Shown piece after piece: positions 10,758-21,371 of a stretch of DNA of 64,000 bases. A program made the position numbers and the translations under genes. Numbering within the stretch: position 1 is the first letter of the stretch; each line of letters begins with the position of its first letter. The DNA is from Paraburkholderia sp. BL10I2N1. GTDB lineage: Bacteria; Pseudomonadota; Gammaproteobacteria; Burkholderiales; Burkholderiaceae. The stretch spans positions 62,001-126,000 of the forward strand of contig NZ_SNWA01000001.1 of NCBI RefSeq assembly GCF_004361815.1, read 5' to 3'. Under the pieces are notes generated by a model. That model was not told where the DNA came from, did no database searches, and saw only the letters and a list, made by a program, of their open reading frames with translations.

Positions 10758-11009
10758 TCATGGATCGATCACGTCCGCGCATGCATCGGTCGGGGCAGCC
10801 GCGACATGACCGACCACCGGCACGATCTTCAGGCCGGCCGAAGCAATCCGGCATGGCGCGGCCGCGAGGCCGCAGCCGGCAAGCCCCGCACACAGCGCGA
10901 CGAGCACGCTCCCGCGGGCAATGCGGCTGCGTCGGTGAGGCACACGATGTTGCGTGCCCTGTTGCGTGCCCTGTTGCGCGCTTTCGCCTGACTTCACAGC
11001 GGGGTCCAT
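10758..11009 (-). CDS. Small lipoprotein (DUF6726-like)
   Basis: Predicted outer- or inner-membrane lipoprotein of 83 residues. A basic N-region (HRRSRIARG) and hydrophobic stretch end in a lipobox LAGC with Cys46; the mature part reads CGLAAAPCRIASAGLKIVPV and has two further cysteines. The pattern matches a small Burkholderiales family I recall as DUF6726, function unknown. The ATG at 11009 has AGGAG 8 nt upstream. The N-region contains a GTQQ-type duplication encoded by a 12-bp tandem repeat. It sits between purT and the lysozyme inhibitor gene with 65- and 59-nt gaps, so cotranscription is possible. Confidence 0.7.
   Translation of the reverse strand: MDPAVKSGESAQQGTQQGTQHRVPHRRSRIARGSVLVALCAGLAGCGLAAAPCRIASAGLKIVPVVGHVAAAPTDACADVIDP
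10949..10978. repeat. 12-bp tandem repeat, 2.5 copies
   Basis: Unit gttgcgtgccct occurs twice followed by a half copy. It lies inside the small lipoprotein gene, on the opposite strand encoding a repeated Gly-Thr-Gln-Gln in the region before the signal sequence; copy changes would keep the frame. Confidence 0.8.
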
Positions 11010-11074
11010 GCTCGTATCTCCTGCGTCTCCTGGCACCGCAAACGCCCGCGACGGGCGGCTGCGCCATCAACTGC

Positions 11075-12289
11075 CTACTTTGCCGACACCGGCCGCACCG
11101 CCGCTGCCGCCTGTTTCGCCCGCGCGCGCGCCTCGTCGGTGGTCGCGCCGGTGGCGAGCGCCACGCCCATGCGGCGCTTCGTGAAGCTCTCAGGCTTGCC
11201 GAACAGGCGCAGATCGGCATTCGGCACTGCCAGCGCCTGCGCGACGCCTTCGAACGCGATACCCGCTTCTTCGAGGCCGCCATAAATCACCGCCGATGCG
11301 CCCGGCTCCCGCAGCGACGTATCCACCGGCAAACCGAGAATCGCACGCGCATGCAGTTCGAACTCGGAAAAGCGCTGCGAACACAGCGTGACGAGTCCCG
11401 TATCGTGCGGACGCGGGCTGACTTCGGAAAACCACACGTCGTCGCCACGCACAAAAAGTTCCACGCCGAAGAGGCCGCGCCCGCCCAGCGCCGTCGTCAC
11501 CTTGTTTGCGATATCGCGCGAACGCTGCAGCGCGACCGGGCTCATCGGCTGCGGTTGCCACGATTCGACGTAGTCGCCCGCAACCTGCACGTGGCCGATC
11601 GGGTCGCAGAAATACGTGCTGATCTGGCCGGTCGCAGGATCGACGGCCCGCACGGTCAACTGGGTGATCTCGTAGTCGAAGTTGATGAAGCCTTCGACGA
11701 TCACCCGCCCGCCTTTCACACGGCCACCCGCCATCGCGTACTGCCAGGCAGGTTCAATGTCGGCATCGCTTTTCAGCACCGACTGGCCCTTGCCGGACGA
11801 CGACATCACCGGTTTCACCACGCACGGATAGCCCACTTTCGCGATGCCGGCTTTCAGATCGTCGAGCGAATCGGCGAATGCGTACGGCGAAGTCGCGAGT
11901 CCGAGTTCTTCGGCCGCAAGGCGGCGGATGCCTTCGCGGTTCATCGTCAGTTGCGTGGCACGCGCGGTCGGGATCACTTCGGCAAGCCCATCGGCTTCGA
12001 TGGCGGCGAGCGCGTCGGTCGCGATGGCCTCGATTTCCGGCACGATCAGATGCGGCTTCTCGGCTTCGACAAGCGCGCGCAACGCGGCGCCGTCGGTCAT
12101 GTCGATCACATGCGCACGGTGCGCAACCTGATGGCCAGGCGCATCGGCATAGCGGTCGACCGCAATCACTTCGATGCCGAGCCGCTGCAGCGCGATGATG
12201 ACTTCCTTGCCCAGTTCGCCAGCGCCAAGCAGCATGACGCGTGTTGCGGATGTCGACAGCGGGGTGCCGATCCGTTGACCGATCTGCAT
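11075..12289 (-). CDS. purT: Formate-dependent phosphoribosylglycinamide formyltransferase (GAR transformylase 2)
   Basis: Third step of purine synthesis: ATP plus formate converts GAR to formyl-GAR. The 404-residue ATP-grasp protein opens with the family sequence [15 protein letters not shown], and has [10 protein letters not shown], the ATP-grasp loop [26 protein letters not shown] and the metal/ATP segment [15 protein letters not shown]. Length and start agree with PurT. It is monocistronic or leads the row that continues with the small lipoprotein and lysozyme inhibitor genes, and is divergent from the META-domain gene. Confidence 0.96.
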   Translation of the reverse strand: MQIGQRIGTPLSTSATRVMLLGAGELGKEVIIALQRLGIEVIAVDRYADAPGHQVAHRAHVIDMTDGAALRALVEAEKPHLIVPEIEAIATDALAAIEADGLAEVIPTARATQLTMNREGIRRLAAEELGLATSPYAFADSLDDLKAGIAKVGYPCVVKPVMSSSGKGQSVLKSDADIEPAWQYAMAGGRVKGGRVIVEGFINFDYEITQLTVRAVDPATGQISTYFCDPIGHVQVAGDYVESWQPQPMSPVALQRSRDIANKVTTALGGRGLFGVELFVRGDDVWFSEVSPRPHDTGLVTLCSQRFSEFELHARAILGLPVDTSLREPGASAVIYGGLEEAGIAFEGVAQALAVPNADLRLFGKPESFTKRRMGVALATGATTDEARARAKQAAAAVRPVSAK

Positions 12290-12408
12290 GGGGTCTCCAG
12301 AAAATATCGAGATAAAAAAAGGGAACAGCGGATGTTAACATGCGCTCGCGTGCGGACTGGGGAGTGCGTTACCCTTACGCCTTCGCCAGTTTGAAGAGGA
12401 ACGACGCC

Positions 12409-13008
12409 ATGGCCCTTAAGTTTTTCGCACGACGTATTGCGCGTTGCATTGCTCCGTTCCACGACCGCTTTCATAGCCGCGTTCGCAGCCGCTCTATCAG
12501 CCCATTTTCCGTCCGGTGGCGCACACCGCTTGCCGCCCTGACCTTCGCTTCGCTGCTCACCGCCTGCGCGATTCCCGTCCATACCGACGCCTCCGCCGAA
12601 GCGCCCGATCCGTTCAACCCGGCCGCGACGCAGCTGCTCGACGACACGAAGTGGGAACTGACCAGCTGGAAACAGGCGGACGGCACGATGCGCGACGTAC
12701 CGCACGGCGACACCGGCGAGCCGGTGTCGCTCGATCTGTCGACAGCTAGCGGCCAGCGCCGCGCGAGCGGCTTCTCGGGCTGCAACCGGTTTATGGGCGC
12801 CTATATGCTAAAAGACGGCAAGCTGTCGTTCGGACCGCTGGCGGGCACGCGCATGGCCTGCATGACACCGGGCGGCAAGATCGAAGGCGCCTTTCTCGAC
12901 GCGCTCGGCCATATCGACCGTACCGGTGTCCAGATGCGCGCACCGCAACAGCTGCAGCTGATCCTCGAGAACGGCGACACGCTCGTCTTCGCTCAGCGCG
13001 GCCAATGA
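12409..13008 (+). CDS. META-domain lipoprotein (HslJ-like)
   Basis: Envelope lipoprotein of 199 residues. An unusually long basic N-region (about 40 residues) leads to a hydrophobic segment and lipobox LLTAC with Cys53. The mature part carries a META domain: TKWELTSW, SGFSGCNRFMGAY, KLSFGPLAGTRMAC and a C-terminal LQLILENGDTLVF. The two Cys of GC..MAC probably form a disulfide. The ATG has GAGGA 8 nt upstream, which selects it over the in-frame ATG at 12340. Relatives include HslJ, implicated in stress tolerance; the exact role is unknown. Confidence 0.82.
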   Translation: MALKFFARRIARCIAPFHDRFHSRVRSRSISPFSVRWRTPLAALTFASLLTACAIPVHTDASAEAPDPFNPAATQLLDDTKWELTSWKQADGTMRDVPHGDTGEPVSLDLSTASGQRRASGFSGCNRFMGAYMLKDGKLSFGPLAGTRMACMTPGGKIEGAFLDALGHIDRTGVQMRAPQQLQLILENGDTLVFAQRGQ

Positions 13009-13191
13009 TCGAAGGGGCCTCGATAGCTGCGCCGGCTGTCGGGATAGCCTGCGCGGCAGCCACTGGCTGCTGCGGATTGCGCACCCAAGGCCGCCGCTAT
13101 TGGCCCCGGCATTCGCCCGCCTGTCTTAGAAGCGTCCCGCTTCACCGGTTAAACTCGACGGATTGCGTTTCTGAGCTTCCGTCATTCGTTG

Positions 13192-16100
13192 ATGTCTAGC
13201 ATGCACACGGTAGTTTTCAGCTGGTTCGGCGCCTCGGCCGTCTGGCTTCTTCCTCTTTTGTGGCGCCTCGCGAAATCCGTCCTGCCGGGTGGCACCGGCC
13301 TGCGCGGTCCGGGCACGATCCGGCTGTGGCTTGGCTTCGTCTGCGTGATGGTCGCGAGTTGCACGCTGGAGACGTCACTGGTTCATATCGCTGGCGTCGA
13401 CGGTCTGGGGCACGCGCTCGCGACGGGCTTCGGTCATCTGTTCGGACCAATCGCCACGCCGCTCGTGATGGCCGCGCTGCTGCTGGTGAGCCTGCCGTGG
13501 CTCGTCGGCTTTCGCTGGTCGCAAGTGGCGTTGTGGGCTGACGGCGCGTTCGGCCTCGGGCTCTCGCGCACGTTCGCGAAGCGCGACGAAGAGGCTCGCC
13601 CGCGCCGCGCCGCCGCCGATGACGCACTGCCGTCGCACGCGGCCACGTCCACCTCCATCAATACGATGGCGCCGAAGTCGAACGGTCGCTATGCGCGGCC
13701 GACCGTATGGCGTCCGCCCTCGGTTGCGCGGGGGGCGGCGACGGGCGTTGCCGGTGGCGTAGCGGCAGCGGGTGATACACGCGGCGCCTCGCCGCAAGGC
13801 AACGCGAGCTGGGGTGGCAGCGCACGTGTTCAGGCGTCGCAGGCTGCCGAGGCTGCGCGCGGACGGGTCAACCCGCCGCAACGGCAGGATGGACGCGCAT
13901 CGTGGACCCCGTCCGAACCCGTGGCGCCAGCCGAATGGCTTCGAGAGCCGGGCGCGACGACACGCTCATCCGGGCCGTCACGCGATACAACAACGGCGAA
14001 CGACGCACGACGCAAGGGCGCGACACCCCGTCCGATGGAGGATGCCGGTCCGGGCGCGGCTTCGTGGACTCCCGGTACGGCAGGGACAGCCGGCTCAGCC
14101 CAGACTCCGCACCCGGCTCCCCGGCCCACGCAACCGTACGTTCGACCGCCTGCGCCTGGCAGCGTGCGCGCCCCGGCCTATTCGCGGCCAGCGGTCGGCA
14201 CGCCACGCGTCCCCCCGACCGCGAGCGTGCAGGAAACGCTGCGCAGCATCGAGGAAAACGCTGCGCGCTGGACAACACTCGCCGGCGCCGGCCTCGCCCG
14301 TATCAGCGGGACGGAGGCAATGGACAGCGCGCGTAAGGCGTCGGTAGATGTTCCGGCGGAACTTCCCGAGGCGAATGCACCTGTCGAAAACGCTGGCATC
14401 GTTGCACCGGTGCCTGCGTCGGCGAGTGCGTCGGCCGACGAGCCTGTTGCGTCCGGGCGGGACCACGCGCCCGATGCGCGCGCTGCAGCTTCGTCTATCG
14501 ACACACCACTCGCCACGTTCATTTCAGCTTCGCCAGGCAAACAGGCCGACATGGGGGAGGCCCTACCGCCCGTCCCGGTTACGCACATAGGTTCCCCAGA
14601 CGCCGCGCCGTCCACCCCGACCACCGGCACCGAATCACAAGCACCCGCGCTGATCAGTGAGGTCGCCGCGGTCGCGCTAGCCAATGCCCCTACGGAACCG
14701 GCCGCCATCGTTACCGTTGCGCCGTCGCCTGCGACCGCCGGCGTGGAGGCGCAAGCGGATACCTTGCCGCAGCAAACCGACACCCCCCAAGCCTCCAGCG
14801 AAGCCACCCGCGAACCGGCAACGCCCGGCGCGTCTTCGGCCGCACACGTGTCGTCGGCGGCACCCTCGCCAGCTCTCGAAGCAGAAAAACCGGCAGCATC
14901 CGCTGCGACCGCTGCGACCGCTGAGGCCATGCAGTCGATCATGACTCACCTCGCCGACGTGACGCCCATACACGCGCCCTCGGCCGCCGCGCCGCTGGAT
15001 GCGCGGGTCGCGCCATGGGAAATGGCAGACGCTGACGTAGCCGAATTCCGCACGGGCTCATCGATGACGTCGCATCATCACGCCCAGCCGCCGACGCATG
15101 CCATGGAACCGTCTGCCCGAGTTTCCGCACCGGCGCTCCATGTTGTGGCCGCACCGGCAGAAACCGCCGCGCCAGCCCAGCCGCCAGAAGCTGAAGCCGA
15201 ATCAGAAGCCGAAACCGACGACACCCCTGCCCTGTCGAACATTGTCCGCTTCCCGGGTGCGCCGCTCGCAGCCGTCGCAACCCTGATCGAACCCACGCGG
15301 GCACAGGAACCGGAACTGCAAGACGACGTGCCGTACAACGCACATGACACGTCCGCCGCCCGGCCCGTGATCACGCCGCCGCCACCTCGTGGCCATGCGC
15401 CAACCGGCTTCGAATTCCACGCGCCGGCCGCGTCGATGGTCGAACTGCCGTCGCTCGATCTGCTCGAACGCGCGTCGGCGGACGCCGAGCCGATCCCCGA
15501 AGAGCGGCTCGCCGAAACCGGCCAGCTGATCGAGCAGCGCCTCCAGGAATTCAAGGTGCCCGTAACCGTCGTCGGCGCCTCGGCGGGCCCGGTCATCACG
15601 CGCTTCGAAGTCGAGCCGGCGCTCGGCGTGCGTGGCAGCCAGATCGTCGGCCTGATGAAGGACCTGTCGCGCGGCCTCGGCCTCACGTCGATTCGCGTCG
15701 TCGAGACGATTCCCGGCAAGACCTGCATGGGTCTCGAACTGCCGAATGCCAAACGCCAGATGATCCGTCTGTCCGAGATCCTCGAAGCAAACGTCTACCA
15801 GAACTCGCGCTCGAATCTGACGCTCGCGATGGGCAAGGACATCACGGGTCATCCCGTCGTCGCGGACCTCGCGAAGGCGCCGCACATGCTGGTCGCGGGC
15901 ACGACCGGTTCGGGCAAATCGGTGGCGATCAACGCGATGATCGTGTCGCTGCTCTACAAGGCGACGCCCGAGGAAGTGCGCCTCATCATGATCGACCCGA
16001 AGATGCTCGAGCTGTCGGTCTACGAGGGCATCCCGCATCTGCTCGCACCGGTCGTCACCGACATGAAGCTCGCCGCGAACGCGCTCAACTGGTGTGTCGG

Positions 16101-16914
16101 CGAGATGGAAAAGCGCTACCGGCTGATGTCCGCCGTCGGCGTGCGCAACCTTGCGGGCTTCAACCAGAAGATCCGCGATGCCGAGGCCGCCGGCAAGAAG
16201 CTCGGCAACCCGTTCTCGCTGACCCCTGAAGCGCCCGAGCCGCTTGCCCCGCTGCCGCTCATCGTCGTTGTGATCGACGAGCTTGCCGACCTGATGATGG
16301 TGGCCGGCAAGAAGATCGAAGAACTGATCGCGCGCCTCGCGCAGAAGGCGCGCGCAGCCGGCATCCATCTGATTCTCGCGACGCAGCGGCCGTCGGTGGA
16401 CGTGATCACCGGCCTCATCAAGGCGAACATTCCGACACGCGTCGCCTTCCAGGTGTCGTCGAAGATCGACTCGCGCACGATTCTCGACCAGATGGGCGCG
16501 GAATCGCTGCTCGGCCAGGGTGACATGCTGTTCCTGCCGCCCGGTACCGGTTATCCGCAGCGCGTACACGGTGCATTTGTCGAAGACGAGGAAGTGCACC
16601 GAATCGTCGAATATCTGAAGCAGTTCGGCGAGCCGCAGTACGAAGAAGGCATCCTCGACGGCCCGGCGACCGAAGGCGCGGCGCCGGATCTCTTCGGCGA
16701 CGCGCCGGATGCCGAGGCCGATCCGCTCTACGACGAAGCCGTCGCGTTCGTCGTGCGTACGCGGCGCGCGTCGATCTCTTCTGTGCAGCGGCAGTTGCGC
16801 ATCGGCTACAACCGCGCGGCGCGCCTGGTCGAACAGATGGAGACCGCAGGCCTCGTCTCGCCGATGGGCATCAACGGCAGTCGCGAAGTGCTCGCGCCCG
16901 GGTCGGCAGAATAA
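13192..16914 (+). CDS. ftsK: DNA translocase FtsK with long Ala/Pro-rich linker
   Basis: Membrane-anchored DNA pump that clears and resolves chromosome termini at the septum. In 1240 residues: three to four hydrophobic segments in the first 110; a low-complexity Ala/Pro/Thr/Glu linker from about 120 to 745; the alpha-beta motor with Walker A GTTGSGKS near 903 and Walker [12 protein letters not shown]; and the gamma winged-helix domain at the end ([22 protein letters not shown]), which in FtsK reads KOPS and activates XerD. An in-frame TTG at 13189 and ATG at 13201 are alternative starts. A GC-rich hairpin follows 25 nt after the stop. Confidence 0.94.
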   Translation: MSSMHTVVFSWFGASAVWLLPLLWRLAKSVLPGGTGLRGPGTIRLWLGFVCVMVASCTLETSLVHIAGVDGLGHALATGFGHLFGPIATPLVMAALLLVSLPWLVGFRWSQVALWADGAFGLGLSRTFAKRDEEARPRRAAADDALPSHAATSTSINTMAPKSNGRYARPTVWRPPSVARGAATGVAGGVAAAGDTRGASPQGNASWGGSARVQASQAAEAARGRVNPPQRQDGRASWTPSEPVAPAEWLREPGATTRSSGPSRDTTTANDARRKGATPRPMEDAGPGAASWTPGTAGTAGSAQTPHPAPRPTQPYVRPPAPGSVRAPAYSRPAVGTPRVPPTASVQETLRSIEENAARWTTLAGAGLARISGTEAMDSARKASVDVPAELPEANAPVENAGIVAPVPASASASADEPVASGRDHAPDARAAASSIDTPLATFISASPGKQADMGEALPPVPVTHIGSPDAAPSTPTTGTESQAPALISEVAAVALANAPTEPAAIVTVAPSPATAGVEAQADTLPQQTDTPQASSEATREPATPGASSAAHVSSAAPSPALEAEKPAASAATAATAEAMQSIMTHLADVTPIHAPSAAAPLDARVAPWEMADADVAEFRTGSSMTSHHHAQPPTHAMEPSARVSAPALHVVAAPAETAAPAQPPEAEAESEAETDDTPALSNIVRFPGAPLAAVATLIEPTRAQEPELQDDVPYNAHDTSAARPVITPPPPRGHAPTGFEFHAPAASMVELPSLDLLERASADAEPIPEERLAETGQLIEQRLQEFKVPVTVVGASAGPVITRFEVEPALGVRGSQIVGLMKDLSRGLGLTSIRVVETIPGKTCMGLELPNAKRQMIRLSEILEANVYQNSRSNLTLAMGKDITGHPVVADLAKAPHMLVAGTTGSGKSVAINAMIVSLLYKATPEEVRLIMIDPKMLELSVYEGIPHLLAPVVTDMKLAANALNWCVGEMEKRYRLMSAVGVRNLAGFNQKIRDAEAAGKKLGNPFSLTPEAPEPLAPLPLIVVVIDELADLMMVAGKKIEELIARLAQKARAAGIHLILATQRPSVDVITGLIKANIPTRVAFQVSSKIDSRTILDQMGAESLLGQGDMLFLPPGTGYPQRVHGAFVEDEEVHRIVEYLKQFGEPQYEEGILDGPATEGAAPDLFGDAPDAEADPLYDEAVAFVVRTRRASISSVQRQLRIGYNRAARLVEQMETAGLVSPMGINGSREVLAPGSAE

Positions 16915-16939
16915 ACGCGGTTCCTTTCAAACAAGCCGA

Positions 16940-16962
16940 ACCCGGAGGCGCTGCCTCCGGGT
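16940..16962. terminator. Hairpin between convergent ftsK and lactonase genes
   Basis: Perfect 10-bp stem (ACCCGGAGGC against GCCTCCGGGT) with a 3-nt loop. It stands 25 nt after the ftsK stop and 17 nt after the lactonase stop on the other strand. No long T-run follows on either side, so it is a candidate bidirectional terminator of moderate strength. Confidence 0.55.
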
Positions 16963-16979
16963 CATGCCCCGCCCCGCCG

Positions 16980-18239
16980 TCAGGACGGTGACACCAGCTT
17001 GAAGTCGACCGGCGAACCGATATCGATACGTTTCGGGTTCGGGTCCAGCAGACCGCTCTGCTGATCGCGCCGGAACACGTACGCCGTATCGCTGTTCTGG
17101 TTGCCCACGATCAGCCACTGTCCGCTCGGATCGATCGCGAACTCGCGCGGCGCCTCACCCAGGCTCGACTGGTGCCCCACCAGCTTCAGATGACCGTTCG
17201 CCGGGTCGACCGAAAAGATCACGATTTCGTTCGCGTCGCCGCGGTTGGTGGCGTAGAGGAAACGGCCGTCCGGCGACAGATGGAGCGCCGCCGCGCCGAC
17301 CTCGCCCTTGAACCCCGGCTGGGTGAGCGGCAGCGACTGGAGCAGCGTGAGATTGCCGTCGTCGTAGCGAAAGGTGCTGACCGTCGCCGTTAGTTCGCTC
17401 GTCAGATACGCATATTTGCCGTCGGAGCCGAAGACGAGATGGCGCGGGCCCGAGCCGGCCTTCGTCTTGGTGTAGCGCGTGTCGGTCGGTCCGAGCAGGC
17501 CGCGGCTGCCGTCAGGGGTGTAGCGGTACGCGTACAGCTTGTCGGCGCCGAGATCCTGCGCGAACAGATAACGGCCATCCGGCGAAAAGACCGTCGAATG
17601 CACGTGGGCGCTGTCTTGCCGTCCTTTCACCGGCCCGCTGCCTTCGTGATGAACCGTGAGAACGGCTGTACCGATCTGGCCGTCGGCCTCGAGCGGGAAG
17701 ATCGCAAAGCTCCCGCCGGGATCGGGAGCGACAGAATAGTTGGCCGTCGTCAGATATCTGTCATCGGGCGACAGGCTCAGATAGCACGGATCGTTGCCTT
17801 CGGAAGAAACCTTGTTCAGGAAGGTCAACTGGCCGCTCTTCGCATCGAAGCTGAATGCGCTGATGCCGCCGCGCTGGCCGGCAGGGCCGTTGTCGCCAGG
17901 CGACTCGTTCACCGCATACACGTGGCGACGATCGGGCGTGACGACGAGATATGACGGGTTCACCGTCCTCGTCGCGGACACCCGGGTGGCTTCACCGGTC
18001 TTCGTGTCGAAACGGTAGACGTAGATGCCTTCGCTCTTACCCCCAGTGTAGGTACCGACGATCAGGTCATAGACGCCATCGGCGGGAGGAGCGGCACTTC
18101 CCTCAGCAACGGCATGCGTAGCAACGATAGAGACCATGAGTGCGAAACCCCTTATTATCGAGCGACCGGTACGGAGTGGTGCCGCTTGCGGCACGGACGC
18201 TGGCACGGCGAATGCTGCCCGGCAGACAGTGCGATGCAT
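16980..18239 (-). CDS. Secreted lactonase-family seven-bladed beta-propeller protein (6-phosphogluconolactonase type)
   Basis: Member of the lactonase / PF10282 propeller family, whose cytosolic members hydrolyse 6-phosphogluconolactone. The 419-residue product starts the propeller with VGTYTGGKSEGIYVYRFD and repeats blade motifs such as LSPDDRYL, FSPDGRYLFAQD, FGSDGKYAYLT and LSPDGRFLYATNRG. An N-terminal signal peptide (hydrophobic GFALMVSIVATHAVA) suggests export, so the real substrate is probably periplasmic and unknown. The ATG at 18239 has AAGGAGG just 3-4 nt upstream, which is tight but the best candidate; the frame stays open to 18395. Confidence 0.82.
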   Translation of the reverse strand: MHRTVCRAAFAVPASVPQAAPLRTGRSIIRGFALMVSIVATHAVAEGSAAPPADGVYDLIVGTYTGGKSEGIYVYRFDTKTGEATRVSATRTVNPSYLVVTPDRRHVYAVNESPGDNGPAGQRGGISAFSFDAKSGQLTFLNKVSSEGNDPCYLSLSPDDRYLTTANYSVAPDPGGSFAIFPLEADGQIGTAVLTVHHEGSGPVKGRQDSAHVHSTVFSPDGRYLFAQDLGADKLYAYRYTPDGSRGLLGPTDTRYTKTKAGSGPRHLVFGSDGKYAYLTSELTATVSTFRYDDGNLTLLQSLPLTQPGFKGEVGAAALHLSPDGRFLYATNRGDANEIVIFSVDPANGHLKLVGHQSSLGEAPREFAIDPSGQWLIVGNQNSDTAYVFRRDQQSGLLDPNPKRIDIGSPVDFKLVSPS

Positions 18240-18467
18240 GAACCTCCTTCGACATCGGGCTGGTTCGGTTATGGTGTCGCTGGTCTGCCACGCGCGCTGC
18301 GGATTTGTTTTCTTGTCGCGCAAGTATAGGGTGGTTGCGGCGGATCGCACAGCCCGTAAGGCCGACAGGCAGGTTTCGTACATGGTTGCGGGCACTGCGC
18401 GTGGTCGGGCAACGCATTCGGCATGGTTGTACTTCTAAAAGGCAGTCTCAAACACAACGGAGTCTTC

Positions 18468-18620
18468 ATGAACGTCACCCTCAGCCTCGGTCCACTCGTT
18501 GCCTTGATCGCCGGCATTCTTATCCTCGTCATGCCGCGCCTGCTCAACTACATCGTGGCACTGTATCTGATCATCATCGGCGTCATCGGTATTCTCAACG
18601 TGGGTTCGAAGCATTTTTGA
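18468..18620 (+). CDS. Small membrane protein, DUF3096
   Basis: A 50-residue protein made almost entirely of two hydrophobic segments (LGPLVALIAGILILVMP and NYIVALYLIIIGVIGILN) separated by an Arg, which is the DUF3096 pattern. It should be an inner-membrane hairpin of unknown function. GGAG lies 5 nt before the ATG. A 14-bp tandem repeat begins immediately after the TGA. Confidence 0.82.
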   Translation: MNVTLSLGPLVALIAGILILVMPRLLNYIVALYLIIIGVIGILNVGSKHF

Positions 18621-18621
18621 T

Positions 18622-18715
18622 GGGGGCGCCTAGCTGGGGGCGCCTAGCTGGGGGCGCCTAGCTGGGGGCGCCTAGCTGGGGGCGCCTAGCTGGGGGCGCC
18701 TAGCTGGGGGCGCCT
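18622..18715. repeat. 14-bp tandem repeat (VNTR), 6.7 copies
   Basis: Unit gggggcgcctagct is repeated six times without a single change, plus 10 nt of a seventh copy. It starts 2 nt after the DUF3096 stop codon. Each unit contains the palindromes GGCGCC and AGCT, so transcripts through it can form many alternative hairpins. Perfect copies suggest recent or ongoing slippage. Confidence 0.97.
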
Positions 18716-18918
18716 GGGGCACGCCAGGTCACGGACGCCCGACCGGCGACACCTGTCCACGAGAACACCCGAGCGCAAACCACCACCTGGCAGCCGAACA
18801 GCGGCCTGAATGACGCGCCATGCAACGGCGGCACGCGATGCAAGGCGCATATCGCTGATAGAGATAGCGTGGACTGCATGAATGGGCGGCGCATCGGGCC
18901 GCCTGCCGAAACCAGCCC

Positions 18919-19164
18919 TTAGCCGTTCGAAAGCTGCTCGAGGCGCAACCTTCCCTGCAACGACAGCCCGCCGACGGCATAATGACCGTCACTTTCCTGA
19001 TAACACTTGAAGCACGCACGTTCGACGAGAAACGCCGCGGCCGTTTCCATTCCGTTGCGCGTCAAACCGAGCTGGCTGGCGTCGAGTGACAACATCGCGT
19101 CGTCGGTGAGTTCGCTGGCGGCGGAGAGGATCGTAATGCAATCGGATTTCGACGGGTTCAGCAT
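18919..19164 (-). CDS. Hypothetical protein, 81 residues
   Basis: I do not recognise this family. The protein starts MLNPSKSDCITILSAASEL, is mixed alpha-helical in appearance, and has three Cys (one early, two as CFKC). It has no signal peptide or membrane segment. The frame is open to 19350, but the ATG at 19164 gives the most protein-like N-terminus; the Shine-Dalgarno is weak. It is divergent from the GH15 gene, with about 245 nt between the starts. Confidence 0.6.
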   Translation of the reverse strand: MLNPSKSDCITILSAASELTDDAMLSLDASQLGLTRNGMETAAAFLVERACFKCYQESDGHYAVGGLSLQGRLRLEQLSNG

Positions 19165-19410
19165 GGCTTCAATCCCCAAAAGAGCGTTGCGTGGAAACAA
19201 TGGAAAGCGCTGGAAAGTGGATTCGGGCCACGGCCCGAAAAATCTGATTGTAGGCAGGCAATATTCAGAACGCCAGTTGTCGTTGCAGTGCAGCGTAATG
19301 AACCGGATACCCTTGCAGGTCAAGAGCGACAACGCCTCTGAACGATCCATCTATTACCCCTGAACTCCCGCGACAGGTCACGCACCGGACGCATCTATTT
19401 GCTGCCCTCT

Positions 19411-21297
19411 ATGCCCTCTCTCATCGAAGACTACGCACTCATCGGCGACGGTCACACCGCCGCGCTGGTCTCCCGCTCAGGCTCCGTCGACTGGCTCTGC
19501 TGGCCACGTTTCGACTCCGGCGCCTGCTTCGCTGCGCTGCTCGGCACCGAGGACAACGGCCGCTGGCTGATCGCGCCCGCGGTCGGCGAAGGTTCATCCG
19601 AGCCCGTCGCCACGCGCCGCTATCGTGGCGAAACGTTGATTCTCGAGACCGATTTCGAAACGCCCGAGGGCGCTGTCACCGTCATCGATTTCATGCCGCC
19701 GGGGAATGGGTCGTCGGAACTGGTACGCATCGTCGTCGGCAAACGCGGCACGGTGCGCATGCAGATGGAACTCGTGCTGCGGTTCGACTACGGCTTCTCC
19801 GTGCCGTGGGTGAGCCGGCTCGCGAACGACAGCGGCATCAAGGCGGTGGTCGGCCCAGACACGACCGTACTGCGCACACCTGTCGAAGTACGTGGCGAGA
19901 ACATGCGCACCGTTGCCGAATTCACGGTCACGGCAGGCGAGCGCGTGCCGTTCTCGCTGGCCTATACGCCGTCGCACCTGCACGCGCCGCCTGCCCGCGA
20001 TCCGCACACCGCGCTGGCCCGCACCGAAAACTACTGGCTCGAATGGTCGGCGCGCGGCACCGTCGAGGGCCGCTGGGCCGAACCCATCCGCCGCTCGCTG
20101 ATCACGCTGAAGGCGCTCGCCTATGAGCCGACGGGCGGCATCGTCGCGGCACCGACAACATCGCTGCCCGAACAGCTGGGCGGCACACGCAACTGGGACT
20201 ACCGCTATTGCTGGCTGCGCGACGCCACGATCACGCTGCTCGCGATGATGCGCGGCGGCCATTTCGACGAAGCGCGCAAGTGGCGCCAGTGGCTGGGCCG
20301 CGTGATGGCCGGCTCGCCGCAGCAGTTGCAGATCATGTACAGCATCGCCGGCGAACGGCGTCTGCCTGAGTTCGAGATCGACTGGCTCCCCGGCTATCAG
20401 GGCGCCCGACCGGTCCGCGTCGGCAACAATGCCGTCAATCAGTTGCAACTCGACGTTTATGGCGAAGTCATGAACGCGCTGCATCTGGCGCGCGTCGGCG
20501 GCCTGCAGGCGGATGAAACGGCGTGGAATATCCAGTGCGCGATGCTCGAACACCTCGAGAAAATCTGGAGTGACCCCGACGAAGGCATCTGGGAGACGCG
20601 CGGCGGCCGCCAGCATTTCACTTTTTCTAAAGTCATGGCGTGGGTGGCGTTCGACCGCGCGATCAAGTCGGCCGAAACGTTTAACCTGCCGGCGCCGCTC
20701 GATCATTGGCTCCAGGTTTGCGCACAGATTCACGCCGACGTCTGCGCCAAAGGCTGGAACGCCGGACTCAACGCATTCACACAGGTCTACGGCGGCGATG
20801 AGCTCGACGCGAGCGTCCTGCTGCTGCCGCTGCTGGGATTTTTGCCACCAGCCGATCCCCGAATCGCAGGCACCGTCGTAGCCGTCGAAAAATACCTGCT
20901 GCGTGACGGTTTCGTGATGCGCTACCGCACCACCGAATTCGACGACGGCCTGCCGCCCGGCGAGGGCACCTTTCTCGCCTGCAGTTTCTGGATGGTCGAC
21001 AACCTCGCCTTGCAGGGCCGCGTACAGGAAGCGATCACCATGTATGAGCGTCTGGTGTCACTTGGAAACGACGTCGGGTTGTTGTCTGAGGAATACGATC
21101 CGGCCGCGAAACGGCTCGTCGGTAATTTCCCGCAGGGCTTCTCGCACGTCGCGCTGGTGCATACCGGGCTGAACCTGATGAAACACGAGCAGGAAATGGC
21201 GAAAGCGACTGGCCATCCCGCCCACAATGGCGTACCTGCCAGTGAGACGGCTCACGGTAACGGCGGGGACCAAAGCAATGCCTCGGCTGGATCGTAG
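19411..21297 (+). CDS. Glycoside hydrolase family 15 protein (glucoamylase/trehalase type)
   Basis: Cytosolic enzyme cleaving alpha-glucosidic bonds; related bacterial GH15 proteins have been shown to be trehalases, others glucoamylase-like. The 628-residue protein has the N-terminal beta-sandwich (IEDYALIGDGHTAALVSRSG, DWLCWPRFDS) and the (alpha/alpha)6 barrel with GGTRNWDYRYCWLRDA and GEGTFLACSFWMVDNLA. There is no signal peptide. The frame extends to a TTG at 19399, but the ATG at 19411 (MPSLIEDYAL) matches the family. phaZ follows on the same strand after 215 nt with its own likely promoter. Confidence 0.88.
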   Translation: MPSLIEDYALIGDGHTAALVSRSGSVDWLCWPRFDSGACFAALLGTEDNGRWLIAPAVGEGSSEPVATRRYRGETLILETDFETPEGAVTVIDFMPPGNGSSELVRIVVGKRGTVRMQMELVLRFDYGFSVPWVSRLANDSGIKAVVGPDTTVLRTPVEVRGENMRTVAEFTVTAGERVPFSLAYTPSHLHAPPARDPHTALARTENYWLEWSARGTVEGRWAEPIRRSLITLKALAYEPTGGIVAAPTTSLPEQLGGTRNWDYRYCWLRDATITLLAMMRGGHFDEARKWRQWLGRVMAGSPQQLQIMYSIAGERRLPEFEIDWLPGYQGARPVRVGNNAVNQLQLDVYGEVMNALHLARVGGLQADETAWNIQCAMLEHLEKIWSDPDEGIWETRGGRQHFTFSKVMAWVAFDRAIKSAETFNLPAPLDHWLQVCAQIHADVCAKGWNAGLNAFTQVYGGDELDASVLLLPLLGFLPPADPRIAGTVVAVEKYLLRDGFVMRYRTTEFDDGLPPGEGTFLACSFWMVDNLALQGRVQEAITMYERLVSLGNDVGLLSEEYDPAAKRLVGNFPQGFSHVALVHTGLNLMKHEQEMAKATGHPAHNGVPASETAHGNGGDQSNASAGS

Positions 21298-21371
21298 GGA
21301 AGACCCTGTCAGCCTGGCCAAGCCTTTGATTCGTTGACGTTACTTACGTGCGCTGCGCCACGGTTGTTGCA

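Noticed and set aside
18202..18217. Sigma-54-like site (GG and GC dinucleotides 10 nt apart in TGGCACG...TGC)
   Set aside because: It lies in the 5' coding part of the lactonase gene, is imperfect at -12, and is about 250 nt from the nearest plus-strand gene with no enhancer or activator nearby.
18622..18715. CRISPR array
   Set aside because: Repeats are 14 bp and directly adjacent without spacers; no cas genes.
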